NCBI RefSeq assembly: GCF_030817355.1
Contig: NZ_JAUSZH010000001.1
Span: 7,787,001 to 7,851,000, forward strand
Reading direction: 5' to 3'
Source of the DNA: Streptomyces sp. V1I1
Lineage (GTDB): Bacteria; Actinomycetota; Actinomycetes; Streptomycetales; Streptomycetaceae
Length of the DNA: 64,000 bases
The notes beneath the pieces are model-generated. The model was not told the origin of the DNA, did no database searches, and saw nothing but the letters and a program-made list of their open reading frames with translations. This document shows, in pieces, positions 9,501 through 17,156 of this stretch (the stretch's first letter is position 1; every line of letters starts with the position of its first letter). The position numbers were made by a program, and so were the translations under genes.

Positions 9501-10295
9501 GAAGCCACCGGCTGCCACATCGAACTCATCGGCCGCACCCCACCCCCCGACGACGCCGAGGACCCGGCCGTCGCCCACGCCCATGACCGGGTCGCCCTGC
9601 GTGCGGCCCTCGTGCGGCAAGGCCTGCGCACCCCCGCAGAGATCGAGACGGCCGCGACCCGCATCCTCGCCGCGCGCGAGATCCGCACCACCCTAGCCGT
9701 CCTCACCTCCACCGCCGCCTCAGTGCGCTATCACGCGGCGGACGTCACCGACGCCGATGCCGTACGCGCTCTCATCCGTGACGTACGCACGCGCCACGGT
9801 CGGCTCGACGGCATCGTGCACGGCGCCGGAACCATCGAGGACAGGCTGTTGCGTGACAAGGATCCGGCGTCCTTCGCGCGGGTGTTCACCACCAAGGTCG
9901 ACGGCGCCCGCCACCTCGCCGACGCCGCCGCGGACCACGGTGACGGCCCCGCCCCCACCTTCCTCGTCCTCTTCGGCAGCGTCGCAGGCGTCCTCGGCAA
10001 CCGCGGCCAGGCCGACTACGCGGCAGCCAACGACGCCCTGGACACCCTCGCGGCCACCCCCGCCTGGTCGCGCCGCTTCCCCGGCCGGGTCCTCGCCGTC
10101 GACTGGGGCCCGTGGGCGGCCGAGGCAGGCGGCATGGTCACCCCGGAGCTGGAGCGGATGTACGCGAGCCGCGGCATCCCGCTCCTCGATCCGGCCGCGG
10201 GCACGGCCGCGTTCCTCGCGGAGCTGGCGCACGGCACCACCGGCCAGGTCGTACTCCTCGCGGAAGAGGCTTCGGGGGCGAGCTCCCATGCCTGA
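3531..10295 (+). CDS. Type I iterative polyketide/PUFA-like synthase: ER(NMO)x2-KS-AT-ACP-KR
   Basis: 2254 residues, GTG start after AAGGAG. Residues about 1-300 form a degenerate nitronate monooxygenase-like TIM barrel. Residues about 300-560 form a second, fuller barrel with the flavin motif ECGGHIGP (429-436), related to PfaD enoyl reductases. A ketosynthase spans about 655-1080, with Cys844 in DAACASS, His979 in EAHGTGT and His1017 in GHTK. A glycine-proline-free Thr/Ser/Glu linker repeat follows. The acyltransferase has Ser1305 in GHSYG and a CAFHS motif suggesting malonyl use. One ACP carries Ser1687 in DLSVDSIKR. The C-terminal ketoreductase has TGGARG (1975-1980), Ser2150 and Tyr2163. 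No dehydratase or thioesterase is present; the next genes supply those. The domain set looks like PfaA fused to PfaD, or HglE-type synthases. The product is not known. Confidence 0.9.
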   Translation: MISQPARQAGRDLVVVVSPFEEPNAPMVAAAGRAGALGLLDLGRDRDRARTAMAELRGRYGVRLPAGCPLTPDELPAAVDTVLLTEPWWRTGTEVWAAGGRRQVWAEVISPAEAAAAVAAGAAGLVAKGHEAGGRVGELTTSVLLQRLLADPELTVPVLAAGGIGLHTAAAAVAGGAAGVVLDTQLALTTEGAAQLPAAVEAAIRAMDGSETAVVAGHRVYTRPDLAPPQGNIAELLGARGLHTQPLPIGQDGPIAARLASRHRTTGSVVQAVRAAITDHLEAAVRARPLQPRPGERHLPVVQGPMTRVSDRPAFASAVAEAGGLPFLALAVMDGHDVRELLGETAERLAGRDWGVGLLGFAPDELRREQLAAVAETRPPYAIIAGGRPAQAAPLEAAGTRTYLHVPSPGLLEQFLAEGARRFVFEGLECGGHIGPRAAFPLWEEQIERLLACPYAAELDVLFAGGIHDERSAAMAMAAAGPLAERGARTGVLMGTAYLFTEEAVAAGAVLPGFQRTAIECEATALLRTAPGHATRCAATPYADAFTATAQRLRQDGASPHEVWEELEKLNLGRLRIASKGLRHTVAGPVPVDEREQRREGLYMLGQIATARTATTTVAALHAQVTEGATALLAQRAEQLRGLPAMDDRHDEAPLDIAVVGMACRYPGADDLAGYWSNVVAGTDSVTEVPAGRWDTAAYHDPDPARAGERTPSRWGGFLPPAPFDALAHGIAPASLGSIEPVQLLALDIAARALADAGYAGERHFDRSRTSVVFGAEAGTDLAGAYGFRALHPGYLGELPPELDAQLPRLTEDSFPGVLANVIAGRVANRLDLGGANCTIDAACASSLAALDLACRQLRDRDSDMVLCGGADVHNGINDYLMFASVRALSPTGRCRPFDAAADGIALGEGVACLVLKRLADAERDGDRIYAVVKAVGASSDGRSLGLTAPRPEGQRRALERAYRRAGVTPAEIGLVEAHGTGTVVGDSTELAVLTEVFAEGDTGSCSLGSVKSQLGHTKCAAGLAGLVKAARAVHSGVRPPTLHLTSPNPAWQPDTSPFCFDTEARPWAAPAGQRLAAVSAFGFGGTNYHAVLAGYGDAGEPAHGLDAWPAELFCFRGADRVAALRAIDRLAARLEQNDVAGRPWPLRDLAAETSAGETSASETSAGEGEIQVAVVATGLDDLAAKLDRARKLGAGPGDGVYVRDERDPGRVAFLFPGQGSQRPGMLGDLFIAFPRLRTLLHDADRHQAATMFPPAAFTPAERAAQRAAVTDTRVAQPALGLTGAAAHLLLTTLGIRPDCTAGHSYGELVALWAAGVYDTATLLRLSDRRADAILAAAGDDPGAMAAVPSAPEDLPELPPGCVVANHNAPTQCVISGPTPAVDAAIGALRDAGIDAERIPVACAFHSGVVAGAADALATELAGSAVAEPAVPVWSTTTARPYPADAVAVRELLARQLAEPVRFAEQIEAMYASGVRTFLEAGPGRVLTGLVGRILGDRPHTAVPLDVPGEHGLSRLVTMLAELAAAGVPFDPEPLFRGRTAALPAETPRRAGWLVDGHLVRTADGEPVAGGLRPARRVAAAPAPAAADRREDAVLEYLRGARELVAAQRDVLLGYLGADRVPQASAAPVWEPEPLAPQPAADDAQAGPLTHDQLMDAVLEIVHVRTGYPREMLDPALDLEADLSVDSIKRVEIIGALADRIGLPRGQDGPAESAVEELSRLKTISGIVDWIVARGAVTEPEAPPAAEAPKHEDAPRPTLPARLLVEVAPVGPPTTRAPADVLPGLRFAVVDDGLGVALALAAALESHGAEVRTLHPDRLADAAGADGVVDLSALRPAPDPVLPGAFGALRATLTAGTRRLLLVTGRGGAFGRTAPSHESPFPADPIPGAGLYGFARTAAIEHPGTVVRAVDIDPKDRPERIAAHLIAELCAPEEPVVIGYTNGTRNTLRTAAVPLPVTEAAPPLAIGRDAVVLLTGGARGITARTAIAIAEATGCHIELIGRTPPPDDAEDPAVAHAHDRVALRAALVRQGLRTPAEIETAATRILAAREIRTTLAVLTSTAASVRYHAADVTDADAVRALIRDVRTRHGRLDGIVHGAGTIEDRLLRDKDPASFARVFTTKVDGARHLADAAADHGDGPAPTFLVLFGSVAGVLGNRGQADYAAANDALDTLAATPAWSRRFPGRVLAVDWGPWAAEAGGMVTPELERMYASRGIPLLDPAAGTAAFLAELAHGTTGQVVLLAEEASGASSHA
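6987..7031 (+). repeat. Three in-frame 15-bp tandem repeats (ETSAG linker)
   Basis: Three 15-bp units encode Glu-Thr-Ser-Ala-Gly/Ser from residue 1153 of the synthase, in the linker between KS and AT. The units are nearly identical in DNA, which points to recent slippage. A similar 15-bp triplet occurs in the kinase gene of the same operon. Confidence 0.9.
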
Positions 10296-13200
10296 CCGCG
10301 GCCCCCGCCCGGCCGACGCCGCCATCATCGGCATGGGCGCCGTCTTCCCCGGAGCAGCCGGCCTGGCCGCGTACCGTCGCAACCTCTTCGCGGGCACGGA
10401 CGCCATCAGCGAAGTACCACCCGGCCGCTGGGACCCCCAGGTCTACTACGACGCGAACCGCACCGAAGGACCTGCCCGTAGCGACCACTTCTACTGCCGG
10501 CGCGGCGGTTTCATCGACGACCTCGCCGCTTTCGATCCGACCCGCTTCGGCATCATGCCCGCGGCCGTGGCCGGTGCGGAGCCCGACCAACTGCTCGCCC
10601 TGCGGGTCATCGCCGAGGCCGTGGCCGATGCCGGAGGCGAGGAGCGGCTGCCCGCAGACCGCTCCCGGATCGGCGTCATCCTCGGCCGTGGCGGATTCAT
10701 GGGCGTTGCCACCGCCCGCCTCGACCAGCGCGTACGCACCGCCCACCAGCTGTCCGCGACCCTGCGCGAACTCGCCCCCGAACTGGGCGAGGAGCGGATC
10801 AAGGAGGTCCGCGAAGCCTTCCAGGCGGGACTCGGTCCGGAACGGCCGGAGGCATCGATCGGCCTCGTACCCAGCTTCACCGCCGCCAGGGCCGCCAACC
10901 GCCTCGACTTCCGCGGCCCCGCCTACACCCTCGACGCCGCCTGTGCCTCCTCGCTGCTCGCCGTCGAGCAGGCGGCCGGCCTGCTGGCGTCCGGCAGCTG
11001 CGACCTGATGGTCGCCGGAGCTGTCCACCACTGCCATATCGCCACACTCTGGAGCGTCTTCACCCAGCTGCGGGCGCTCAGCCCGAGCCAGCAGATCCGC
11101 CCCTTCGACCGCCGCGCCGACGGAACCCTGCTCTCCGAAGGCACGGGTGTCGTCCTCCTCAAGCGCCTCGCCGACGCCGAACGCGACGGCGACCGCGTCT
11201 ACGCCGTCGTACGAGGCGTCGGCGTGGCCGGCGACGGCCGGGCCGCGAGCCTGATGAGCCCCCTGGTGGACGGCCAGGTACGCGCCCTGCAGCAGGCCTG
11301 GGCGCAGGCCTGCCTGGACCCGGCAGCGCCTGGCGCGCTCGGTCTGCTGGAGGCGCACGGCACCGGAACGCCGGTCGGTGACGAGGCCGAACTCACCACC
11401 TTGGCCCGCGTCTTCGGTCCGCGCACGGCGGGCGCCGAGCCGGTCGCGATGGGCTCCGTGAAGTCGATGCTCGGTCACACCATGCAGGCTTCCGGGATGG
11501 CCGGGCTGATCAAGGCCGTACTCGCGGTGCACGACGGGACGCTGCCGCCGACGCTCCATCTCGAAGAGCCCCACGAGGGCTTCGCCAGGACGCGTATGCG
11601 CCCGGTGACGGTGGCGGAACCCTGGGACCGCGGGAGCGCGCCGCGACGGGCGGGCGTGAACGCCTTCGGCTTCGGCGGGATCAACGCGCATGTGGTGCTG
11701 GAGGAGGCACCGCGGGCCTTCGCCTCGGGCCACCGGCCGGGGCCGGGCCGACCGGCAGCGGCAGCGCGCGCCTCAGCGCCGACCGACGATCCCGCGGTGA
11801 CGCTGCTGGCCGCCAGGACTCCCGGCGAACTCGGCCGTCTGGTAGAGGAGTTGCGTATTGCGGAGCGCGCCGCGCAGTCGCCCACCTCCGACGGTCCCTG
11901 CCGCCTCGCCGTGCTCGGCCTTACCCCGAAGCGCCGGGCTCTGGCCGCGGCGGTCGTTGCCCGGGGACGGCCGTGGCGGGGGCGCGGCGGCGTGTGGTTC
12001 ACACCGCGCACGCTGCTCGCGCACGATGCCCGACCGGCCTTCCTCTTCCCCGGCCTCGAGCCCGACTTCGCGCCGCAGGTCGACGATGTCGCCGACCGCT
12101 TCGGGCTACCGCGGCCCGCCCTGACCGGCGGCGCCACGCTGGTGGAACGGGCGGTGGACGCCATCGCTGTCGGCCGCCTCTTCGCCCGCGTACTTCCCGA
12201 ACTGGGCATCCGGCCAGGCTTGTTGGCGGGGCACAGCCTGGGCGAGTGGACTGCGATGGTCGTCGCCGGGATGTACCCGCAGCACGCCGTCGACACCTTT
12301 CTCGACTCGCTGCGGCCGGGCGATCTCGACGTTCCCGATCTGGTCTACGCGGCACTCGGCTGCGGGGCGGAGCAGGCCACCGACGCGCTGCACGGACTTG
12401 ACCGCGTCGCGGTGAGCCACGACAACTGCCCCCACCAGTCGGTCCTGTGCGGCGAACCCGGCCCCGTGGCCGCAGCGCTGACCCGGCTCGCCGACCAGGG
12501 CGTACTCACCCAGGAGCTGCCCTTCCGGTCGGGCTTCCACACACCCATGTGGGCGCCCTACCTCGACCAAGTGCGCGCCGCCTTCGCCCGGCTGCCGCTC
12601 CGGCCGCCGACCGTCCCTGTCTGGTCGGCGACCACGGTCGCCGCGTATCCGGGTACGGAGCAGGACGTACGGGACGTGGTGCTGCGCCATCTGCTGGAGC
12701 CGGTGCGCTTCCGGGAGTTGACGACACGGTTGTACGCCGAGGGCGTGAGGGCCTTCGTACAGATGGGCCCGGGCAGCCTCCCGGGTTTCGTGTCGGACAC
12801 TCTGCACGGCCGGGACCACCTCACGGTCTCCGCGGGCGCGGCCCGGGGCGGCAGCGGGCTGGACCAACTGCGCCGGCTGGCGGCGGCGTTGTGGACGGAG
12901 GGGCTGAACCCCCGCTGGGACCGGTTGACGGAGCGCGCGTCTTCGGTGCTGGGGCAGGGCGTTGCGCGGCTCGGTCCGGGGTCGAACGCCACACCGCCCG
13001 TCGAATCGGCGGCGCCTGTCGCAACGGCCGCGCCCGCTGCCCCCGAACCGAGCCTGGTGCGGCTCGATCTCGGATCTCCGCTGGTGAGCCTGGGTGGCGC
13101 CGCTTCCCCGCTCCGCCTGGCTCGTCCGTCCGGGAAGGCCCGGACAGTCGCCACTGACCAACCCCCCGTACTGCTCTCGGCCCTCGACGCAGTACTCGAC

Positions 13201-14856
13201 GAGACGGAAGACGCGGCGCGCGCCGTCGCGGAAGCCTGGCGCGCGGCACCCGCCCCGCAGTCGCCGAGGCGACCCGTCCCCAACGCCCCGGACGAAACGC
13301 CACCCGCCGACCGCGCCCGGCGGCGGCTCTCCCTCGAGACCATGCCGTACGTCCGCGACCACTGCGTCTATCTCCAGCCCGACAGCTGGCCCGAGGACTC
13401 GGACCGCTTCCCCGTCGTCCCCATGACCACGCTGCTGGAGCTCGCAGCGGACGCCGCGCGCCGCGCGGTGCCCGGAGGAGTGGTGACCGGTTTCGGCGAC
13501 GTACGGGCATTGCGCTGGCTGCCCGTCGCCCCGCCCGTCGACGCGGAGTTCAACGTGACCCCCGCCCCCACCGGCGGCCAGGTACGCGTGGAGATCGGCG
13601 GGTGCGCGAGCGTCACTGTCATCCTTGCCGACCGCCACCCCGTACGTCCCGCGCCCGATCTCTCGGCGCTGACCCGGGAAGGACCGCCTCCCGTCAGCGC
13701 CGAGGCCCTCTACCGCGACCGGTGGATGTTCCACGGTCCTCAGTTCGCCGGCGTCCACGAGGTGACCGCCGTCGCCGACGACGGCATTCGCGGGGTGCTG
13801 CGCGCCCTGCCCGCGCCGGGTGCGCTGCTGGACGCCGCCGGGCAACTCCTGGGCCACTGGATGCAGTTGCGCCTGCCCGCCGACCGGCTGGTCTTCCCCG
13901 CGTCCCTGGACCGGGTCATCCTGTACGGGCCCGCCCCACGTGACGGCGCGCTGCTGCACGCCACCGCCCGCATTCGCGCCGTACGGCCGGGCTCCGTACA
14001 CGGCGACGTGGAACTCGTCGCCGACGACGGCACCGTGTGGGCCCGCCTGGAAGGCTGGACGTACCGGCGTTTCGCGGCCGACGAGCGGGTGTGGCCGATG
14101 AAGTTCACCCCCGAGGTCTGCGGCATCGGCGAGCCGCAGCCCGGCGGCTGGTGCCTGGCCCGGCGCCGCTGGACCGACCCCGCCTCGCAGGAGCTGGTGA
14201 TGCGGCGCTATCTGGGGGCCGCCGAGCGGGCGGCGTACGAGCAGCGCCCGCCGCGGGCCCGCACGGCTTGGCTGCTCGGGCGGATCGCCGCGAAGGACGC
14301 CGTACGCCAACTGCTGTGGGACGGGGGCGCGGGGCCGCTCTTCCCCGCCGAGGTCCCGGTCGGCAACGACGACGAGGGCCGCCCCAATGCGCAGGGCCCG
14401 CTCGCCGCCGGACTGCGGCTCTCACTCGCCCACAAGGACCCGCTGGCCGTGGCGTACGCCCACCCCAGCCACGCGGTCGGCATCGACGTCGAGGCCGTCA
14501 CCGAGGACCCCGCGGCGCTGAGCCGTATCGCGCTCACCGCAGACGAGCGGCGGCTGGCCGGCCAACTCGCCGCGCGTGAGGGGTTCGACCGGGCCCAGGC
14601 ACTGACCGCAATCTGGTCCGCCAAGGAAGCCGCCGCCAAGGCCGAGGGCACCGGTCTGGGCGGCCACCTGAAGCAGTGGACCGTCACCGAGGGCCCCACC
14701 GGGCTCCGCGTGTTCTCTCCGCAGGGCCGCACCCACACCGTACGGATCAGCACCGTCCACGATCTGCCCGGCCCTGACGCTCGGCCCACCGCCCATGTCG
14801 TCGCCTGGACCCAACCCCCCACCCCGAACCCCATGGAGGCCAGCCATGGCATCTGA
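10288..14856 (+). CDS. Type I synthase partner: KS-AT-dehydratase-like-4'-phosphopantetheinyl transferase
   Basis: 1522 residues. ATG 10288 overlaps the end of the upstream synthase by 8 bp, indicating translational coupling. The ketosynthase (residues about 10-440) has Cys219 in DAACASS, His357 in EAHGTGT and His397 in GHTM, so it is catalytic rather than a chain-length-factor type. The acyltransferase has Ser650 in GHSLG and SGFHT. Residues about 1010-1280 look like a hotdog dehydratase, with His1025 after PYVRD and a conserved Pro-Met-rich follow-up. Residues about 1330-1510 are a Sfp-like phosphopantetheinyl transferase, with GIDVEAV (1398-1404) and WSAKEAAAK (1443-1451). The protein would therefore supply dehydration and activate the ACPs of its own pathway. 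There is no ACP inside it; a free ACP follows. Confidence 0.9.
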   Translation: MPDRGPRPADAAIIGMGAVFPGAAGLAAYRRNLFAGTDAISEVPPGRWDPQVYYDANRTEGPARSDHFYCRRGGFIDDLAAFDPTRFGIMPAAVAGAEPDQLLALRVIAEAVADAGGEERLPADRSRIGVILGRGGFMGVATARLDQRVRTAHQLSATLRELAPELGEERIKEVREAFQAGLGPERPEASIGLVPSFTAARAANRLDFRGPAYTLDAACASSLLAVEQAAGLLASGSCDLMVAGAVHHCHIATLWSVFTQLRALSPSQQIRPFDRRADGTLLSEGTGVVLLKRLADAERDGDRVYAVVRGVGVAGDGRAASLMSPLVDGQVRALQQAWAQACLDPAAPGALGLLEAHGTGTPVGDEAELTTLARVFGPRTAGAEPVAMGSVKSMLGHTMQASGMAGLIKAVLAVHDGTLPPTLHLEEPHEGFARTRMRPVTVAEPWDRGSAPRRAGVNAFGFGGINAHVVLEEAPRAFASGHRPGPGRPAAAARASAPTDDPAVTLLAARTPGELGRLVEELRIAERAAQSPTSDGPCRLAVLGLTPKRRALAAAVVARGRPWRGRGGVWFTPRTLLAHDARPAFLFPGLEPDFAPQVDDVADRFGLPRPALTGGATLVERAVDAIAVGRLFARVLPELGIRPGLLAGHSLGEWTAMVVAGMYPQHAVDTFLDSLRPGDLDVPDLVYAALGCGAEQATDALHGLDRVAVSHDNCPHQSVLCGEPGPVAAALTRLADQGVLTQELPFRSGFHTPMWAPYLDQVRAAFARLPLRPPTVPVWSATTVAAYPGTEQDVRDVVLRHLLEPVRFRELTTRLYAEGVRAFVQMGPGSLPGFVSDTLHGRDHLTVSAGAARGGSGLDQLRRLAAALWTEGLNPRWDRLTERASSVLGQGVARLGPGSNATPPVESAAPVATAAPAAPEPSLVRLDLGSPLVSLGGAASPLRLARPSGKARTVATDQPPVLLSALDAVLDETEDAARAVAEAWRAAPAPQSPRRPVPNAPDETPPADRARRRLSLETMPYVRDHCVYLQPDSWPEDSDRFPVVPMTTLLELAADAARRAVPGGVVTGFGDVRALRWLPVAPPVDAEFNVTPAPTGGQVRVEIGGCASVTVILADRHPVRPAPDLSALTREGPPPVSAEALYRDRWMFHGPQFAGVHEVTAVADDGIRGVLRALPAPGALLDAAGQLLGHWMQLRLPADRLVFPASLDRVILYGPAPRDGALLHATARIRAVRPGSVHGDVELVADDGTVWARLEGWTYRRFAADERVWPMKFTPEVCGIGEPQPGGWCLARRRWTDPASQELVMRRYLGAAERAAYEQRPPRARTAWLLGRIAAKDAVRQLLWDGGAGPLFPAEVPVGNDDEGRPNAQGPLAAGLRLSLAHKDPLAVAYAHPSHAVGIDVEAVTEDPAALSRIALTADERRLAGQLAAREGFDRAQALTAIWSAKEAAAKAEGTGLGGHLKQWTVTEGPTGLRVFSPQGRTHTVRISTVHDLPGPDARPTAHVVAWTQPPTPNPMEASHGI

Positions 14857-15166
14857 CCCCACCGCCGAACAGATACTCGCCGAGATCACCGCCATGCTCG
14901 TCGAGACAGTCGGCGACGAGTTCCTGCTCGCCGACGAGGTGACCCTGGCGACGACCTTCAACGAGGACCTGGCGCTGGAGAGCATCGAGTTCGTCGCACT
15001 CGCGGAACTGCTCCAGCAGCGGTACGGGTCAGCCGTGGACCTGATCGCCTTCCTGGCCGAGAAGGACATGGAGGAGATCCTGGCGATGACGGTCGGCGAT
15101 CTCGTGTCCCATATCGCCGGCCCGCCCGCTCCGGCCGGCGTTGTCGCCACCGCCCCGGCCGGCTGA
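14846..15166 (+). CDS. Acyl carrier protein
   Basis: 106 residues, ATG 14846 with GGAGG just upstream, overlapping the preceding synthase by 11 bp. It has a four-helix carrier-protein pattern with DLALESIEF; Ser46 is the expected phosphopantetheine attachment site (LxS in place of the usual DSL). The C-terminal tail is Pro/Ala rich. It lies directly after a protein containing its own phosphopantetheinyl transferase, so the partners are probably the KS/AT/DH protein and the downstream hydrolase. A type II ACP in a type I operon suggests loading or transfer to a separate enzyme. Confidence 0.88.
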   Translation: MASDPTAEQILAEITAMLVETVGDEFLLADEVTLATTFNEDLALESIEFVALAELLQQRYGSAVDLIAFLAEKDMEEILAMTVGDLVSHIAGPPAPAGVVATAPAG

Positions 15167-15174
15167 GCCCGGCC

Positions 15175-15990
15175 ATGGCCGAGATTCTCGCCAACTCCCT
15201 CCGCTTCCACGTCCACCGGCTGCCCGCCGCCGACTCGGGCAGTGGCGCGGGCGCGACCGCAGTCTTCCTGCACGGTCTGGTCGTCGACAACCTCTCCAGC
15301 TTCTACTGCACCCTCGCCGTCCCTGCCGCCCAGGCCGGGCACGATGTCGTCCTGTACGACCAGCGCGGCCACGGCCGCACCGAACGCCCGCCCACCGGCT
15401 ACGACATCGACACGTCAGTACGTGACCTGACCGCCCTGCTCGCCGCCCTGGGTCTCGAGGAACGCCCCGTCCATCTCGTCGGCAACAGCTACGGCGGCAC
15501 GCTCGCCCTGCACACCGCGCTTGCGCGCCCCGACCTCGTCGCCGGGCTCATCCTGATCGAGCCCCCGCTGAGCGGCCCCTGGATCGAGAACATGCTCGAC
15601 ACGCTCTCCGTCGCCGCCCTCGGCCTCGAAGGCAGCCAAGTGCCGCAGGAACTCGCCTCGCTCGGCGCGCGTAAGGCCGCCCGGCTGACCGCCACCGCCG
15701 ACGAACTCCTCAACCGCACCACCCTGATCGACGACATCACGACAGCGCGGCCGTTCACGGCCGAGGACTTCGCCCGGGTGCGCTGTCCGGTGCTGGCCGT
15801 CTGCGGGGAGCACTCCGAACTCGCTCCCGGCGCCCGGCAATTGGCCCGTTACGCCCCCCAGTGCACCGTCCGCGTCCTGCCGGGTCTCGGCCACGACGTG
15901 CTCCAGGGCGGCACCGGCGAGCTGCGCCGGGCAGTCCTCGACCGACTGGCCGGGGCCGCGCGCCGGCAGCCCGAGGCGGTGACGGTGTGA
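15175..15990 (+). CDS. Alpha/beta-hydrolase, thioesterase or acyltransferase-like
   Basis: 271 residues of the alpha/beta-hydrolase fold. It shows VFLHGL (oxyanion loop, residue about 30), DQRGHGRT near residue 62, the nucleophile elbow GNSYGG with Ser105, an acidic loop GEHSE near 207 and the catalytic His240 in GLGHD. The gene begins 8 bp after the ACP stop and ends with a GTGA overlap into the glycosyltransferase. In this operon, hydrolytic or transesterifying release of the chain from the ACP is the natural role, because neither synthase has a thioesterase. It is also a generic hydrolase family, so the release function is inference. Confidence 0.85.
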   Translation: MAEILANSLRFHVHRLPAADSGSGAGATAVFLHGLVVDNLSSFYCTLAVPAAQAGHDVVLYDQRGHGRTERPPTGYDIDTSVRDLTALLAALGLEERPVHLVGNSYGGTLALHTALARPDLVAGLILIEPPLSGPWIENMLDTLSVAALGLEGSQVPQELASLGARKAARLTATADELLNRTTLIDDITTARPFTAEDFARVRCPVLAVCGEHSELAPGARQLARYAPQCTVRVLPGLGHDVLQGGTGELRRAVLDRLAGAARRQPEAVTV

Positions 15991-17156
15991 AGGTGCTGTT
16001 CGTCGTCCCGCCGCTCGCCGGGCACGTCAACCCCACGGTCGCCGTCGCCGCCGAACTGGCCGCGCGCGGACACCAGGTCGCCTGGACCGGGCCGGCCGAA
16101 GTGCTCTCCGGTCTGCTCCCCGCACGTGCCGCCCTCCTCCCGTCCGGCGACCGCACCGGGCCTGGAGGCTACGGCGCGCTGCACGGCCGCTGGCGCGATC
16201 TGCGCGGCGTCGCCGCTCTGCGCTTCCTGTGGGAGGAGGCGCTCATCCCGCTCGCCCACGGGATGATGCCCGGAGTCGAGGCAGCGGTCGACGCATACGG
16301 CCCCGACGTGCTGGTCGCCGACCAACAGGCCATCGCCGGAGCCGTGATCGCCCAGCGGCGCGGACTGCCGTGGGTGACATCCGCGACGACAACGGCCGAG
16401 TTCACCAGGCCCTTCGCCGGTTTCCCCAAGGTGGGGGAGTGGGTGGCGGACAAGATCGCCGGATTCCTCGCCGCATACGGCGCACCCGCCGGCTGGGACC
16501 CGCGCTTCTCGGACCGTCTGGTTCTGGTCTTCTCCACCCCCGAACTCCTCGGCGAGGGCGAGGCCGGTCCCGATCACCACGCCTTCGTCGGACCCGCGCT
16601 CGGCTCCCGCCCGGCCGACGCCTCGCCCTTCCCGTGGCGGCGACTGGATCCCGTACGCAGCCGGGTGCTGGTCTCGCTCGGCACGCTCAACCGCGAGGCG
16701 GGCGGCCGCTTCTACACCGCGGTCCTGCGGGCCGCGAAGCGTCTGGCCGACCATGTGCAACTCATTGTGGCCGCACCCGCCGACTTGGTCGGAGAGGTAT
16801 GGGAGGACCATGTCCTGCTTCAGGAGTATGTCCCGCAACTCCCGTTGCTGCCGCATCTCGACGCCGTGGTCTGCCACGGCGGGCACAACACCGTCTGCGA
16901 GGCACTGGCCCACGGCCTGCCCCTCGTCGTCGCGCCGGTCCGCGACGACCAGCCGATCGTCGCCCAGCAGGTCGCGGCGGCCGGGGCAGGGATCCGGGTG
17001 CGCTTCGGCCGTCCTCGCGCGGACGAGATCCACGCCGCCATGAGCGCTGTCCTCGACGCCCCGCACCACCGCCGGGCCGCTCGCCGCATCCAGACGTCCT
17101 TCGCCGCGGCCGGCGGTGCCGCGGCCGCGGCCGACAGGTTGGAGAAGCTGCTATGA
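15987..17156 (+). CDS. UGT/MGT-type glycosyltransferase (GT1 fold)
   Basis: 389 residues, GTG 15987 overlapping the previous stop by 4 bp. The N-terminus MKVLFVVPPLAGHVNPTVAV is the acceptor-side loop of macrolide-type glycosyltransferases. HGGHNTVCEALAHGLPLV (residues about 295-312) is the nucleotide-sugar-binding motif, followed by the QP..AQQ region. These cytosolic enzymes move a sugar from an activated nucleotide donor to a small hydrophobic acceptor. Here the acceptor would be the lipid or polyketide made by the two synthases. The sugar cannot be read from sequence. The gene is coupled to the methyltransferase by an ATGA overlap. Confidence 0.9.
   Translation: MKVLFVVPPLAGHVNPTVAVAAELAARGHQVAWTGPAEVLSGLLPARAALLPSGDRTGPGGYGALHGRWRDLRGVAALRFLWEEALIPLAHGMMPGVEAAVDAYGPDVLVADQQAIAGAVIAQRRGLPWVTSATTTAEFTRPFAGFPKVGEWVADKIAGFLAAYGAPAGWDPRFSDRLVLVFSTPELLGEGEAGPDHHAFVGPALGSRPADASPFPWRRLDPVRSRVLVSLGTLNREAGGRFYTAVLRAAKRLADHVQLIVAAPADLVGEVWEDHVLLQEYVPQLPLLPHLDAVVCHGGHNTVCEALAHGLPLVVAPVRDDQPIVAQQVAAAGAGIRVRFGRPRADEIHAAMSAVLDAPHHRRAARRIQTSFAAAGGAAAAADRLEKLL

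Noticed and set aside
9757..10287. Upstream extension of the second synthase frame
   Set aside because: This part overlaps the ketoreductase of the first synthase in another frame and has shadow composition. The real start is ATG 10288.
12106..14310. A 734-codon minus-strand open frame
   Set aside because: It is antisense to the KS-AT-DH-PPTase gene, with no recognisable domain and shadow-type composition.
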